IMG/VR virus record: IMGVR_UViG_3300003267_000105
Span: 1 to 42,811 of that record
Source: a virus
Reading direction: 5' to 3' (one strand)
Length of the DNA: 42,811 nucleotides
Positions 31,123 through 38,960 of this stretch are shown piece after piece; position 1 is the first letter of the stretch, and the number at the start of each line of letters is the position of its first letter. Below the pieces are notes generated by a model. The model was not told the origin of the DNA and ran no database searches. It saw nothing but the letters and a program-made list of their open reading frames with translations. The translations under genes and the position numbers were made by a program.

Positions 31123-31425
31123 TTAGGCGGGGGTATTTATGTCTAAATCTCGTTCCTCTTCCAGCATCTTTAGGGAATACTGGCCGGTGAGCATGAGTGA
31201 CTTCAGCATAATCATCACTTCTGTCCACACTTGTATCTTCCGTCGCAACTCCATCACATCTTTCTCGGAAGTATTGGTGTCCAAAAGTCGTGCGGTAGCT
31301 TTACGCACTTTTTCATCAAATTTTTTCTGCAGCAAACCGAATCCTGGATGCTGGCACATAGCCCGAATCAGGTTGCCTTCGTTTACGTTCTCTTGAAGCT
31401 TGTTTTGTCTAATCTCTTCGTCCAT
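31123..31425 (-). CDS. 100-residue helical protein between portal and scaffold
   Basis: The product is a charged helical protein (LIRAMCQHPGFGLLQKKFDEKVRKATARLLDTN .. ELRRKIQVWTEVMIMLKSL) often found in this spot in podovirus genomes. It may be an assembly factor. The function is unknown. Confidence 0.7.
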   Translation of the reverse strand: MDEEIRQNKLQENVNEGNLIRAMCQHPGFGLLQKKFDEKVRKATARLLDTNTSEKDVMELRRKIQVWTEVMIMLKSLMLTGQYSLKMLEEERDLDINTPA

Positions 31426-31442
31426 ATTGCCCCCAATAGTGA

Positions 31443-33362
31443 TTAAAGTCCGATTCCAGGTGCAGTCGGTGGTGCGGCTGAGGTGCCTTGATTACCAGCC
31501 TGCCCAACAATCGCAGCAGAAACGTTCGGATCAACAACGTTCTCCACACCAGGCTGAAGTTGCATTCCCGCCAGCATGATCTCGTTCTTGTTGAAGCCCA
31601 TAAGAGTCCAAACTTTCTGAGCCAACGTGGAAATGGAATTAGGTGAGAGCACTTTGCCGAACACACCCATGTAGCTGACGATCTGATTGATCTTGCCTTC
31701 TGATCCCACCATCTCGCTGATGCCAAGCATCTTGAAATGTGTTTTGGCTCGCAAATCTTCAGGCGTCATTTGCAGGTCAGTAATTTCTGCATACAATGTC
31801 TCATCCTGCAGAACCTGGTCGTCATCGACGAATTGCAGATTCAGCCAATGGAACATATTCAGCACTTTCTTAAGCGCCTGCTCTTCAATCAACTTTGTAG
31901 CTGTTCCAAATTTCTCTAGCGCCTGTCCGATAATCAACTGAGCACCACGAGCCGTACGGCCTAATTGACCAGTGGTGGGACTGCCCTGCGCCGAAGGCGG
32001 CACAGTGGCACGTTCGATGTCTTGCTGCACAATCGTCGCTTCGTTATAAGCTCCGCCTGTCACATCCTGTGTGTCCAAAGGCTTAACAGCATCCATCTGG
32101 TCTGTAATGACGATGTTGTTGGGAGCGGAAATAAGTGTATCGAGATCCACATCAGCGAGGCTATTCACCTGCCACATGCGGTTGATAACGAGGTTAATGT
32201 TGTCAATGCGTTGACGACGGAGCGTGTTCAGCTCATGAACCTGGCTAATGACCGGCTCTACCAGGCCGATTCCATACCACTCTTTAGGAACTGGAAATAA
32301 AACGGAACGAATAAGAGGACGCTTCTGATGGTGGAAAGGATTGGCTTTCGCTTTGAGGAGCACCTTGCGGTTCGCTACAACAATCTCAGCTTCTTCCTTG
32401 ATGCCATCGCCGTCTACGTCATACTTACCCCAAAACTTTAGTAGCTCGACGGACTTGCCGTTCTTCTTTTTGGTATCGCTGCTGACGCCTCGTGCAGAGT
32501 TGCGCTCGGAACGGGATTCCGCAAAGGTTTTGTCTCCGCCCTGTAGATCAGGATGCTCTGTATTGGCGAAGATGGGATACTTGCCCTTGCCCATCTCTCG
32601 CAGATCGTCAATATCAATCCAAGAACGGATGATTACTCCACGTCCTTCGTCCTCATTCTCCGCATCGGGATCTGGATACACATCAAGAATGTCGAGCACT
32701 TCGACTTCGGGACGACGTTCAACAACTTTGTAGGACTTGGTTTCTTGCCATTCGACTTCCTCGCCCAACGGAATACCGAGAATGGTCTTTTCTTTCCGAA
32801 CAGGCACTCGCTCCCACACCCACTCACGTTTTACTTTCCAATACACAAACAGGTAGGAGGTGCCATAAAGCATCAACTGCTTCACAAAATCCATGAACTT
32901 GATAAAGAACGAAGCTTTGGCGAGCTGCACTTCAAGCAGCTTCTTTATCTTCGGTGCTTTTTCCGTATCTCCATCATTGTTCTGAAGGATAGGTTCAACG
33001 TCAAAGAATGAATCACCGGACGCAAAAAGGGTATTCATCACTTTTGGTACAGCCGACTCAATGACTTGATAGATAATGGGCAGAGTGAGATTGGACCGAG
33101 AAAGAGTTTTCGTCTTCTCAATCACCGTCATGTACATCCGGTAAATGTTCTGCCAAAGAGTTTCGCGGGGCTGACGTGCGCTCTCCCAGTCCGTGAAGTA
33201 CTGGTTGATGCAATCGACAATCTTCTGTTCCTTGTCGGCCTTTTCGAACTCGTTGGTCTCAGGAATAGCGATAGGGGCAGTGTCTTCCATCCGAGGAGTC
33301 GGTTGGGACGCTGCCATCTCAGTGTTGATTTTCTCTACATCAAGGTATTGGTCATCGGCCAT
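31443..33362 (-). CDS. Portal protein (head-tail connector)
   Basis: The 639-residue protein has the features of large portal proteins: WESARQPRETLWQNIYRMYM near residue 55, SAVPKVMNTLFASGDSFFDVEP, GTSYLFVYWKVKREWVWERVPVRKE, the central WYGIGLVEPVISQVHELNTLRRQRIDNINL stem helix region and a C-terminal coil. It forms the dodecameric DNA channel. ATG 33362 shares a base with the HNH stop, and GGAG lies seven bases ahead; the longer frame from 33419 only reads into the HNH gene. Confidence 0.92.
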   Translation of the reverse strand: MADDQYLDVEKINTEMAASQPTPRMEDTAPIAIPETNEFEKADKEQKIVDCINQYFTDWESARQPRETLWQNIYRMYMTVIEKTKTLSRSNLTLPIIYQVIESAVPKVMNTLFASGDSFFDVEPILQNNDGDTEKAPKIKKLLEVQLAKASFFIKFMDFVKQLMLYGTSYLFVYWKVKREWVWERVPVRKEKTILGIPLGEEVEWQETKSYKVVERRPEVEVLDILDVYPDPDAENEDEGRGVIIRSWIDIDDLREMGKGKYPIFANTEHPDLQGGDKTFAESRSERNSARGVSSDTKKKNGKSVELLKFWGKYDVDGDGIKEEAEIVVANRKVLLKAKANPFHHQKRPLIRSVLFPVPKEWYGIGLVEPVISQVHELNTLRRQRIDNINLVINRMWQVNSLADVDLDTLISAPNNIVITDQMDAVKPLDTQDVTGGAYNEATIVQQDIERATVPPSAQGSPTTGQLGRTARGAQLIIGQALEKFGTATKLIEEQALKKVLNMFHWLNLQFVDDDQVLQDETLYAEITDLQMTPEDLRAKTHFKMLGISEMVGSEGKINQIVSYMGVFGKVLSPNSISTLAQKVWTLMGFNKNEIMLAGMQLQPGVENVVDPNVSAAIVGQAGNQGTSAAPPTAPGIGL

Positions 33363-33763
33363 TAAATTGCTCCAACAAAATTTTGTTTGAATGTTCGGTC
33401 TGCATGACAATTTGCACACACAACATCACACTTGCTTAATTCTTCTTTCAATTTTTCTAGGTCTGTTGTTCGGTGAGCTAATGTGGCGGGTCCGGCCTGT
33501 TTGTCCTTTGGATTTCGATGATCGAACTGCATCACGTAAGGCGCAAATTGAATTCCGCAATCCATGCAAGGTTTATTTTTGGCTTCGTAATAAAACTTTA
33601 GAACTTGGGATTTTCTTTCTGAGAGCGTTTCCAAATCCTTTTTTCGATACTTCTCCCAATTTGCAGCACTAGCTTTCCGATATTTTCTAAACCACTTTTT
33701 CCATCGTTCATATTTTTCTGGATTCTTTTTCCAGTAGGCTTTCATGTATTCAGATCTAGTCAT
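33362..33763 (-). CDS. HNH endonuclease between terminase and portal
   Basis: The 133-residue protein has a basic helical N-terminus (YWKKNPEKYERWKKWFRKYRK), then CMDCG, VMQFDHRNP and CDVVCANCHADRT, a full HNH of the kind seen in free-standing homing nucleases. It overlaps the terminase stop and the portal start. It is closely related in its core (FAPYVMQFDHRNP) to the second late HNH at 35729 (FPPYVMDFDHRDP), suggesting duplication or repeated invasion. Confidence 0.88.
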   Translation of the reverse strand: MTRSEYMKAYWKKNPEKYERWKKWFRKYRKASAANWEKYRKKDLETLSERKSQVLKFYYEAKNKPCMDCGIQFAPYVMQFDHRNPKDKQAGPATLAHRTTDLEKLKEELSKCDVVCANCHADRTFKQNFVGAI

Positions 33764-35067
33764 TAGTAGCCTGTGATATCGGAAAGAGCTTCAAATTTGC
33801 GACTTCGGTTTCTCATCAGTTTTTTGAAATCTTTCTTGGGGCGGTTGGCGTACAGTCCGGCAAGCGGTCTGGAAAATGCGTAACGAAGTGCATCCATCGC
33901 GTGATTGTTTTTAGGAACCGGCTTCTCTGCAGCATTCTTCTCCATTGAAGGAGCTGCATAGTGATACTCTTTGATCTCTTCTATCGTATGTGTGCATGTG
34001 CGAAAGAACTTCAAACGTCCTTCAATGAGAAGCATTCGTATCCGCTCAATCCCAGCATCAATGCCTTTGTCCGCTTCTTTTATCCCGCGCACACCGTGAT
34101 AATGCTGAAGCTCTGCGATGAGCTGTGCACCCTGGCTGTCCGCCAGTGTGTAAGCTAAATTTTCGTACTTCAGAAAATTTGCCAGCTCTTGAAGGAGCAC
34201 TTCTGCACGATAAAATTCGCGGTACACATAGAAGATGCTAGGTGACACTGACTTGTCTTCGAAGATGCACGTGACCGCATTTGGATTGTTGCGGCCAAAG
34301 TCCATGCCGCCAAACCTCAATGCTTTCTGGTCGTCGAACTTGAAGGGATCAACAACGTGAATATCCTCATCAAACTCAGGGTATACCAACCCCTCTAAGC
34401 GAGTGAACTTGCCATTGTACCGGCGCTCAAAGATCGCTGCCGGAAGGATGCGTTTGGCATTCTCGTACTCGGAACGAGGGAATGCGGGGTTGTCTGCTGA
34501 CGACCACGTGATAATTTCGAAGAGCGGGTCGCCTGCTCGTGCTTTCTTAAAGACCTCGGTATAGAACCAGTTCATCGAGTAGGGAGTCGAGGTCATCAAC
34601 ATTGGTCCCTGGGTGATGGACAACCGTCCAACCATGTTGCTCCAGGCTTCGCCCTTCATCTGCCCTACTTCGTCAGCCCATATCGCCAAGCACTCCATAC
34701 CTTCGATGGAGTTGGGATCATCCATCGAGCGGACGAAGATGCGACAAGGCTCATCACTTCCAGGCCGCTTCCACTTCAGCTCGAAGCAGCTCTTCTGTTC
34801 CTTCCAGGTGCCCCAGTCGGGCGGAAAGAACTCCTTAAATTTAGGCAAGGTGCTCTGCTCCAGGATCTTAATGGTGGGAGCCGCAATGAGGTAGTCCCCG
34901 TACTTGTCAGAGGCGAAATCTTGGTAAATGCGATTGAGGAGCCAGACTGCCCCTACGGTGGTCTTACCTCCGCGAATGCCGCTAATTACCCCGATGTACC
35001 TTGCCTTTGAATCGAAAACTTTATCTTGATGCTTGTGTGGCCGGAATCTTTCTAAAGCTGTTTGCAT
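33763..35067 (-). CDS. terL: Large terminase subunit
   Basis: The 434-residue packaging motor has Walker A SGIRGGKT (residues 29-36), Walker B LAIWADE with Asp132/Glu133, a coupling motif MTSTPYSMNW, and a nuclease domain with GGMDFGRNN (Asp256) and a late NHAMDALRYAFSR aspartate. It translocates DNA into proheads and cuts it. ATG 35067 is chosen because CGAGGAG lies five bases upstream and it overlaps the preceding stop (TGATG); the frame is open to 35091. Confidence 0.95.
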   Translation of the reverse strand: MQTALERFRPHKHQDKVFDSKARYIGVISGIRGGKTTVGAVWLLNRIYQDFASDKYGDYLIAAPTIKILEQSTLPKFKEFFPPDWGTWKEQKSCFELKWKRPGSDEPCRIFVRSMDDPNSIEGMECLAIWADEVGQMKGEAWSNMVGRLSITQGPMLMTSTPYSMNWFYTEVFKKARAGDPLFEIITWSSADNPAFPRSEYENAKRILPAAIFERRYNGKFTRLEGLVYPEFDEDIHVVDPFKFDDQKALRFGGMDFGRNNPNAVTCIFEDKSVSPSIFYVYREFYRAEVLLQELANFLKYENLAYTLADSQGAQLIAELQHYHGVRGIKEADKGIDAGIERIRMLLIEGRLKFFRTCTHTIEEIKEYHYAAPSMEKNAAEKPVPKNNHAMDALRYAFSRPLAGLYANRPKKDFKKLMRNRSRKFEALSDITGY

Positions 35068-35255
35068 CACCACTCCTCGATTGGAATCCATGTTCGCCGG
35101 TGCTGCTTCGCTTTGGGTTTGCGAACACCATGCTTCTTGTGATGCTTTTTATTCTCGTTCCTGTTTGGCGGACAAATGGAGCAATCCAGCTCAAAACGTT
35201 TCAGGCGATTCCAAACAGTCGGATGGGTGGTGTTCTTGATGTTCTCTTGTCGCAT
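35067..35255 (-). CDS. 62-residue conserved phage peptide with CSICPPNRNEN motif
   Basis: A basic, lysine-rich protein with the block LDCSICPPNRNENKKHHKKHG followed by KPKAKQHRRTW. The same small pattern (CxxCPP-NRGEN) occurs in many phage proteins of unknown function. It is translationally coupled to the terminase. The ribosome-binding site is weak. It may help packaging or bind nucleic acid. Confidence 0.65.
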   Translation of the reverse strand: MRQENIKNTTHPTVWNRLKRFELDCSICPPNRNENKKHHKKHGVRKPKAKQHRRTWIPIEEW

Positions 35256-35559
35256 GGAAATGGAGCGGAGGAGGTTTTGTGCACTAAAGGGTGTGAAATC
35301 CGTCCACTGTACTGGTGGCCATCTTTTTCACTTTTCGCCGCTCAGGAAGTGCGATCTCGGCTTACCTCCGCGATGGAACCCTCAACCTAGGAAGTAGGCT
35401 TGCATCATGAGGTTGCCTTGGGGCCTACTAAGAATGCAGTTTTTGTTTGATCCGCCAGACCCGCTTAACTGGCTCGGTTCGCCTTACAGCGAATTGAATA
35501 AACTGTCGTCGTCGAAAAAGAACAATGCTTTTATGGCGTGTTCCAGGCGGGGGTCGGCT
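35256..35559. other. 304-base gap without a supported gene
   Basis: No convincing frame is seen on either strand; the longest plus-strand frames antisense to neighbours look random. Only very short minus-strand frames are present. No tRNA fold, terminator or clear promoter was recognised. It may be a degraded gene or carry structural RNA features that I cannot identify by eye. Confidence 0.5.
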
Positions 35560-35727
35560 TTAGTATTTCGAACTACCCATACGACCTTTAGTCGGTCTCC
35601 AACTGGTATGACTAATGGCATTCCGTACTCTGGCCGCAGCAGCAGCTTTCTTCGCCGACTTCGAATGTCCGATGACTTTACCGGTGGCTTTCTCAATGAT
35701 GGACTTCCCTTTAGACTCGACTGGCAT
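35560..35727 (-). CDS. 55-residue basic protein near terminase
   Basis: This frame is too short for usual cut-offs but convincing: ATTTACGAGGGGTTTAAG precedes the ATG (good ribosome-binding site). The product starts MPVESKGKSIIEKATGKVIG and continues HSKSAKKAAAAARVRNA, an alanine/lysine pattern known from small phage proteins. Nucleic-acid binding is likely from its charge. The frame ends at a TAA at 35560. Confidence 0.65.
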   Translation of the reverse strand: MPVESKGKSIIEKATGKVIGHSKSAKKAAAAARVRNAISHTSWRPTKGRMGSSKY

Positions 35728-35728
35728 C

Positions 35729-36010
35729 TTAAACCCCTCGTAAATCTATTTGCTTTCTTGTGCGAATCCGATGACAGTTAGCACATACCACGTCGCACTT
35801 CGCAATCTCTTCTTCTACCGCTTTCCAGGAGTGACCAGCCGCTCGTCTCAAAATGTTGAATTTTTTGGTAGCAGGATCTCTGTGGTCGAAATCCATGACA
35901 TACGGCGGAAAGGTGCCACCACAGTCAGCACAAGGTTGGTTCTTGTACTGTCTGACGAGTTCAACCCTCTGTTTATAGTGTTTAACGTGATAGGGACTGT
36001 AGGTAGACAT
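35729..36010 (-). CDS. HNH endonuclease upstream of large terminase
   Basis: The 93-residue protein has CADCG, VMDFDHRDP and CDVVCANCHRIRT, the same HNH core as the gene at 33362 but with a shorter N-terminus. In many phages an HNH protein next to terminase assists cos or pac cleavage, so a packaging role is possible besides a homing role. No ribosome-binding site is clear; ATG 36010 is chosen, ATG/GTG 36025 is an alternative. Confidence 0.82.
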   Translation of the reverse strand: MSTYSPYHVKHYKQRVELVRQYKNQPCADCGGTFPPYVMDFDHRDPATKKFNILRRAAGHSWKAVEEEIAKCDVVCANCHRIRTRKQIDLRGV

Positions 36011-36163
36011 TAAAGAGATATACACGAGCTAAAGGATAGCCCTGGCCGTCGGCAGTTCGAGACCCAGTACAACCCAGTAGGGGGTAAGGCTCAGCGGTTT
36101 CAGAGAGAAGAGATACTTAAACTGTAGGTTAAACTGCCGGTGACTGGTGTAAAGCCTTGATAA
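36011..36163. other. Intergenic region next to terminase genes with an AACTGCCGGT copy
   Basis: A 153-base gap between small terminase and HNH. It contains AACTGCCGGT at 36132-36141, the same decamer as around attP, and a similar inverse copy near 36048. The place next to terS makes a packaging recognition site possible. No gene is seen. Confidence 0.4.
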
Positions 36164-36652
36164 TCAGCCTTGCTCACTAGCTTCAGTGGCAGATGGGTTG
36201 TCCATTTCCGCTTTCACTTCCACAACGTTATCAGGCTTGCCTTCATTACGATTGATGAATACTGCTGTTATTGAAGGCTTTTGGTTGTTTCTATCTTTAG
36301 AGGTGAGCTTATCGGCCACTTCAACTGCTTTCAAAAGGGTTTTCGCTGAAATCTTTTGGTCTTCAAGCGGCAAGTCGAGTATTTTCTGAACCTTTAGTCT
36401 TAGTCTCAGAGAGTCAACGCCATCAGCATCAACTATCACCTGTAAACGTTCTTTAAGACTCTGGTAAAGAAGATAGGGTGCACCTGACGATTTACCCTCA
36501 TAACCAGCCATTTGATAGGCATCTTTGACCGATAAACCGGCTTGTAAATGACTAAGAAACTTAAGGTTTTGCTCTGTCAATTCAGGTAGCTTGCTCGCTT
36601 CGCTCGCTCTTAGTTCTTTCTTAGATTCGTCCGCCTTAGAAATGTCAGCCAT
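36164..36652 (-). CDS. terS: Small terminase subunit, probable
   Basis: The 162-residue protein has a helix-turn-helix region typical of small terminases (LTEQNLKFLSHLQAGLSVKDAYQMAGYEGKSSG), a central helical oligomerisation part (KERLQVIVDADGVDSLRLRLKVQKIL) and a disordered acidic tail. It would recognise the packaging site and recruit the large subunit. It is the first gene of the late operon, divergent from the early genes across an AT-rich region. Confidence 0.75.
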   Translation of the reverse strand: MADISKADESKKELRASEASKLPELTEQNLKFLSHLQAGLSVKDAYQMAGYEGKSSGAPYLLYQSLKERLQVIVDADGVDSLRLRLKVQKILDLPLEDQKISAKTLLKAVEVADKLTSKDRNNQKPSITAVFINRNEGKPDNVVEVKAEMDNPSATEASEQG

Positions 36653-36952
36653 CCTGAATGCCTCTGTATATACTGATAGTCTTTGTTATCATAGATATCT
36701 AATGCTAATATGCAGTTAAATTAGTATTAATCTATGATAACAATAGTATAGGTCTCTCTTACCTCTTTCGTTTACTCCCTTTTGACTAATGCTATCTATA
36801 GATAACAATAGTCAATATACATATATGCTGTATACAGACGATGTAAACGAGGGCGATCTTATCCCTACTATATAGGCTATTAAGCACTATTCACCTAGGT
36901 GCTTTTGTCATCAATTTGTCACTAATAATTCACTGGACAAACTAGGCTATCC
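36653..36952. promoter_or_regulatory. AT-rich divergent intergenic region with repeated ATCTAT(A)GATAACAA sites
   Basis: This 300-base region separates the late (-) and early (+) operons. A 14-base sequence occurs as a perfect inverted pair (36683-36696 minus; 36730-36743 plus), and a third, one base longer, lies at 36794-36808. Promoter-like elements exist (TTGACT at 36782 with an AT-rich -10 region; TTGTCA pairs at 36905-36920). It is the best candidate for the divergent early/late promoter and perhaps a replication origin; these uses are inferred. Confidence 0.55.
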
Positions 36953-37168
36953 ATGCTACATATGAGTATGAAGCTAACTATGATGCAAACGAGATTGATT
37001 GAGGCGGCAGAGATGGCAGCGAAAGCCTCTAGCTCAAAAGAGTACGAGAAATGGACCTCAATTTATAGAGCACTCAAGAACCAATGGAACAAGGTTACAG
37101 CGAATGCCGTGGTGGTAGTGACATGCGACGAAGTGAGTATGAGACTAAAAAAGGAGCAAGTGCGATGA
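36953..37168 (+). CDS. First early gene, 71-residue hypothetical protein
   Basis: A helical protein (LIEAAEMAAKASSSKEYEKWTSIYRALKNQWNKV) follows the divergent region. ATGs at 36953, 36962 and 36968 are in frame and none has a clear ribosome-binding site. It ends in an ATGA overlap. The function is unknown; early position makes a host take-over or regulatory role possible. Confidence 0.55.
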   Translation: MLHMSMKLTMMQTRLIEAAEMAAKASSSKEYEKWTSIYRALKNQWNKVTANAVVVVTCDEVSMRLKKEQVR

Positions 37169-37362
37169 ATGACATTTTCGAGCAATTAAACAAAGTAGGG
37201 TACATATGTGAACGTGAGAGATCAAGCGGTCGAAGCTTATCACGTGAAATTCGTACCTTTGTCACTAAGGTATTACAGGATGCAGATAGACTAGGGCTGT
37301 CAAGAAACATGATTAACACATTAATACAAGAAGGTGAGGAAGGATACAGACGCGAGAATTAA
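37165..37362 (+). CDS. 65-residue early protein
   Basis: ATG 37165 follows AAAGGAGCAAG. The product (MNDIFEQLNKVGYICERERSSGRSLSREIRTFVTKVLQDADRLGLSRNMINTLI) is helical with a basic patch, possibly DNA-binding. It is coupled by ATGA to the gene before. The longer frame from 37084 is rejected. Confidence 0.6.
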   Translation: MNDIFEQLNKVGYICERERSSGRSLSREIRTFVTKVLQDADRLGLSRNMINTLIQEGEEGYRREN

Positions 37363-37380
37363 ACAAAAGGAGATATCACA

Positions 37381-37725
37381 ATGAACCTTTATGAAATAGA
37401 ACATTTGACTAAAGATAATCAAGGCTACGTTTACTGGAAAAATACCCGAGTTGAACATTACTCATATAGTGACAAAGATCGTGAAAGGATAGCTGCGGAA
37501 AATCTGGCTGCTGATTGTCGTTTGCTTGAATCAGATGGAGTAAAGGTTAGTCCCGCCAATCTTGGGATTCTTTGGCAGAAACGAGAAATGGACAAATTTC
37601 CTCCCGCTGTTAGGCATGCTGCCGTAAAAATTGCTGGTTCTTACAACATAAACGGAATCTGCGACATACCTTACATTGCAGATGTAATTATGAGTGCCTT
37701 ACGAACAGAAAAGGCTGTGAGGTGA
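37381..37725 (+). CDS. 114-residue early protein
   Basis: AAAAGGAGATATCACA is a strong ribosome-binding site. The product (MNLYEIEHLTKDNQGYVYWKNTRVEHYSYSD .. NLAADCRLLESDGVKVSPANLGILW) is a soluble alpha/beta protein of no recognised family, although the first third resembles other small phage proteins that wrap a YxYW strand. The stop shares a base with the next start. Confidence 0.7.
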   Translation: MNLYEIEHLTKDNQGYVYWKNTRVEHYSYSDKDRERIAAENLAADCRLLESDGVKVSPANLGILWQKREMDKFPPAVRHAAVKIAGSYNINGICDIPYIADVIMSALRTEKAVR

Positions 37726-37931
37726 TGTGTGTCACTAATAGCGATTATCCCTTTAGACAAGGTGAGACTGAGACGGAACAAAATGCTTACAGGCTTCGAA
37801 GGCTTTACGCTAGTTTGGGGAGTGGACGTACTGAGAGTGTACAAGGAGGTCAGGATATGAGACCTATGAAACGACACGGCTGGGAAATTGTGCAGTTGCC
37901 TGACGGTAGCTATCAATGGATCTTGCGATAA
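37725..37931 (+). CDS. 68-residue early protein with strong internal start
   Basis: The ATG at 37725 shares a base with the previous stop. An in-frame ATG at 37857 carries a much stronger ribosome-binding site (ACAAGGAGGTCAGGAT) and would give a 24-residue peptide ending WEIVQLPDGSYQWILR. Either both forms are made or only the short one. The N-terminal part has low predicted structure. Confidence 0.5.
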   Translation: MCVTNSDYPFRQGETETEQNAYRLRRLYASLGSGRTESVQGGQDMRPMKRHGWEIVQLPDGSYQWILR

Positions 37932-37940
37932 GGGGGAGAC

Positions 37941-38213
37941 ATGAAACAAATGATATGTAAAGAAACGGAAGGCACCTATGGTTTTACGTTGAAATACGGG
38001 CGGAGTCTAACCTTAAGGGGCGGTTCGTATGATGCAGTTAAGAAAGACGTAGCCGATATCGTCCACGCCGTCAATTCGCATGGGGCACTGAGTCGTATGG
38101 CACTTCTTTGTTACCGCTATTTAATCAAAGATGCTGCTCAGTCTAAAGAAAATCGAAACTACCTAATTTCACATTTAGAAGAAGTACTCAAACTCACAGA
38201 GGAGAAGGAGTAG
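37941..38213 (+). CDS. 90-residue early protein
   Basis: AAGGGGGAGAC precedes the ATG. The product has a beta hairpin start (EGTYGFTLKYGRSLTLRGGSYDAVKKDV) and a helical C-terminal half. No family is recognised. It belongs to the early cluster of host-specific genes. Confidence 0.65.
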   Translation: MKQMICKETEGTYGFTLKYGRSLTLRGGSYDAVKKDVADIVHAVNSHGALSRMALLCYRYLIKDAAQSKENRNYLISHLEEVLKLTEEKE

Positions 38214-38216
38214 GCC

Positions 38217-38399
38217 ATGTTCAGGAGCGAACGAACCGAACTCACACTGACGCAGATGATTTTACAAGTGAAGGATAGTGACAAGCGCCTAGAGGAACTA
38301 GAGCGAGCATTTAAAGCAGCAGCGCTTAAAACAGCTAACCAGCGTTTCAAACTCAAGCAGGAACAATTTAAGAGTAGATTAACATCGCCTAGTTTGTAG
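38217..38399 (+). CDS. 60-residue early helical protein
   Basis: The product is a charged helix (LTQMILQVKDSDKRLEELERAFKAAALKTANQRFKLKQEQFKSRL), likely a coiled coil. GGAGAAGGAG lies upstream of the start. Function unknown. Confidence 0.6.
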   Translation: MFRSERTELTLTQMILQVKDSDKRLEELERAFKAAALKTANQRFKLKQEQFKSRLTSPSL

Positions 38400-38416
38400 A
38401 ATGCTGCCGAGGCTAC

Positions 38417-38902
38417 ATGGATAACCACGAGTACTGCATAAACGGAGTAGATCTGCAGAAGTATTTGATTGAGCAGTTGCAGATGGCACGTGATAAGGTC
38501 AGCAGGCTAGGACCAAAGACTAACCCTGTAGGCCATGCGTACTTGAACTCTGAGGTGAATATCCTAGAGAGACTAGCCCACTTCGTCGGCAAGATGCTGA
38601 AGGAGATACAAGATAAAGGAGCAGTAGACATGGCTGAACTAAAGAAAGGGCTTGTAGTGCAGACGGTGAACCTTGAGGACTTACCCTTACGACGTACGCC
38701 AAGGGCACTAGAAGAAGAGATGATGGAGACCATAAAGAATCTGAAGGTAGGCAAAGGAGCAATCATCGACGAGCAGTTCATCAAGTACCGAAGCTTGGCA
38801 GCTTACATCAGTAGACTTCGACGCAATGGCAAGCTTGAAGACATGGACGTGAGAGTACGCAAAGATGACAAAGGCAGAGTGATCTTAGCCAGATACAAAT
38901 AG
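38417..38902 (+). CDS. 161-residue early protein, possible internal start
   Basis: The N-terminal 70 residues form helices (LQKYLIEQLQMARDKVSRLG). The C-terminal 90 residues have a DNA-binding flavour (EQFIKYRSLAAYISRLRRNGKLEDMDVRVRKDDKGRVILARY). An in-frame ATG at 38630 (MAELKKGLVVQTV) has its own AAAGGAG at suitable distance, so a 90-residue C-terminal form may also be made. It is the last gene before the riboswitch region. Confidence 0.65.
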   Translation: MDNHEYCINGVDLQKYLIEQLQMARDKVSRLGPKTNPVGHAYLNSEVNILERLAHFVGKMLKEIQDKGAVDMAELKKGLVVQTVNLEDLPLRRTPRALEEEMMETIKNLKVGKGAIIDEQFIKYRSLAAYISRLRRNGKLEDMDVRVRKDDKGRVILARYK

Positions 38903-38905
38903 AGC

Positions 38906-38950
38906 AGTAGACTTTTAAGTAGTAGACCTTTTTGCCGTAGACTTTTTAGT
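38906..38950 (+). repeat. Three tandem 15-base repeats with core GTAGAC(C/T)TTTT
   Basis: GTAGAC occurs at 38907, 38922 and 38937, exactly 15 bases apart, each followed by a T-rich run. The array begins just past the stop at 38902 and ends before the riboswitch. It may be a regulator-binding array for the promoter that drives the riboswitch transcript, or a short iteron group. Confidence 0.6.
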
Positions 38951-38960
38951 TCTTTTCATA

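Noticed and set aside
35484-35696. 70-residue minus-strand frame near terminase
   Set aside because: It is out of frame with the convincing 55-residue gene at 35560-35727, which has the ribosome-binding site and recognisable composition.
33362-36010. Group I intron or intein in terminase or portal
   Set aside because: Large terminase and portal frames are continuous with all motifs intact; the HNH genes are separate frames between them, so free-standing nucleases explain the data.
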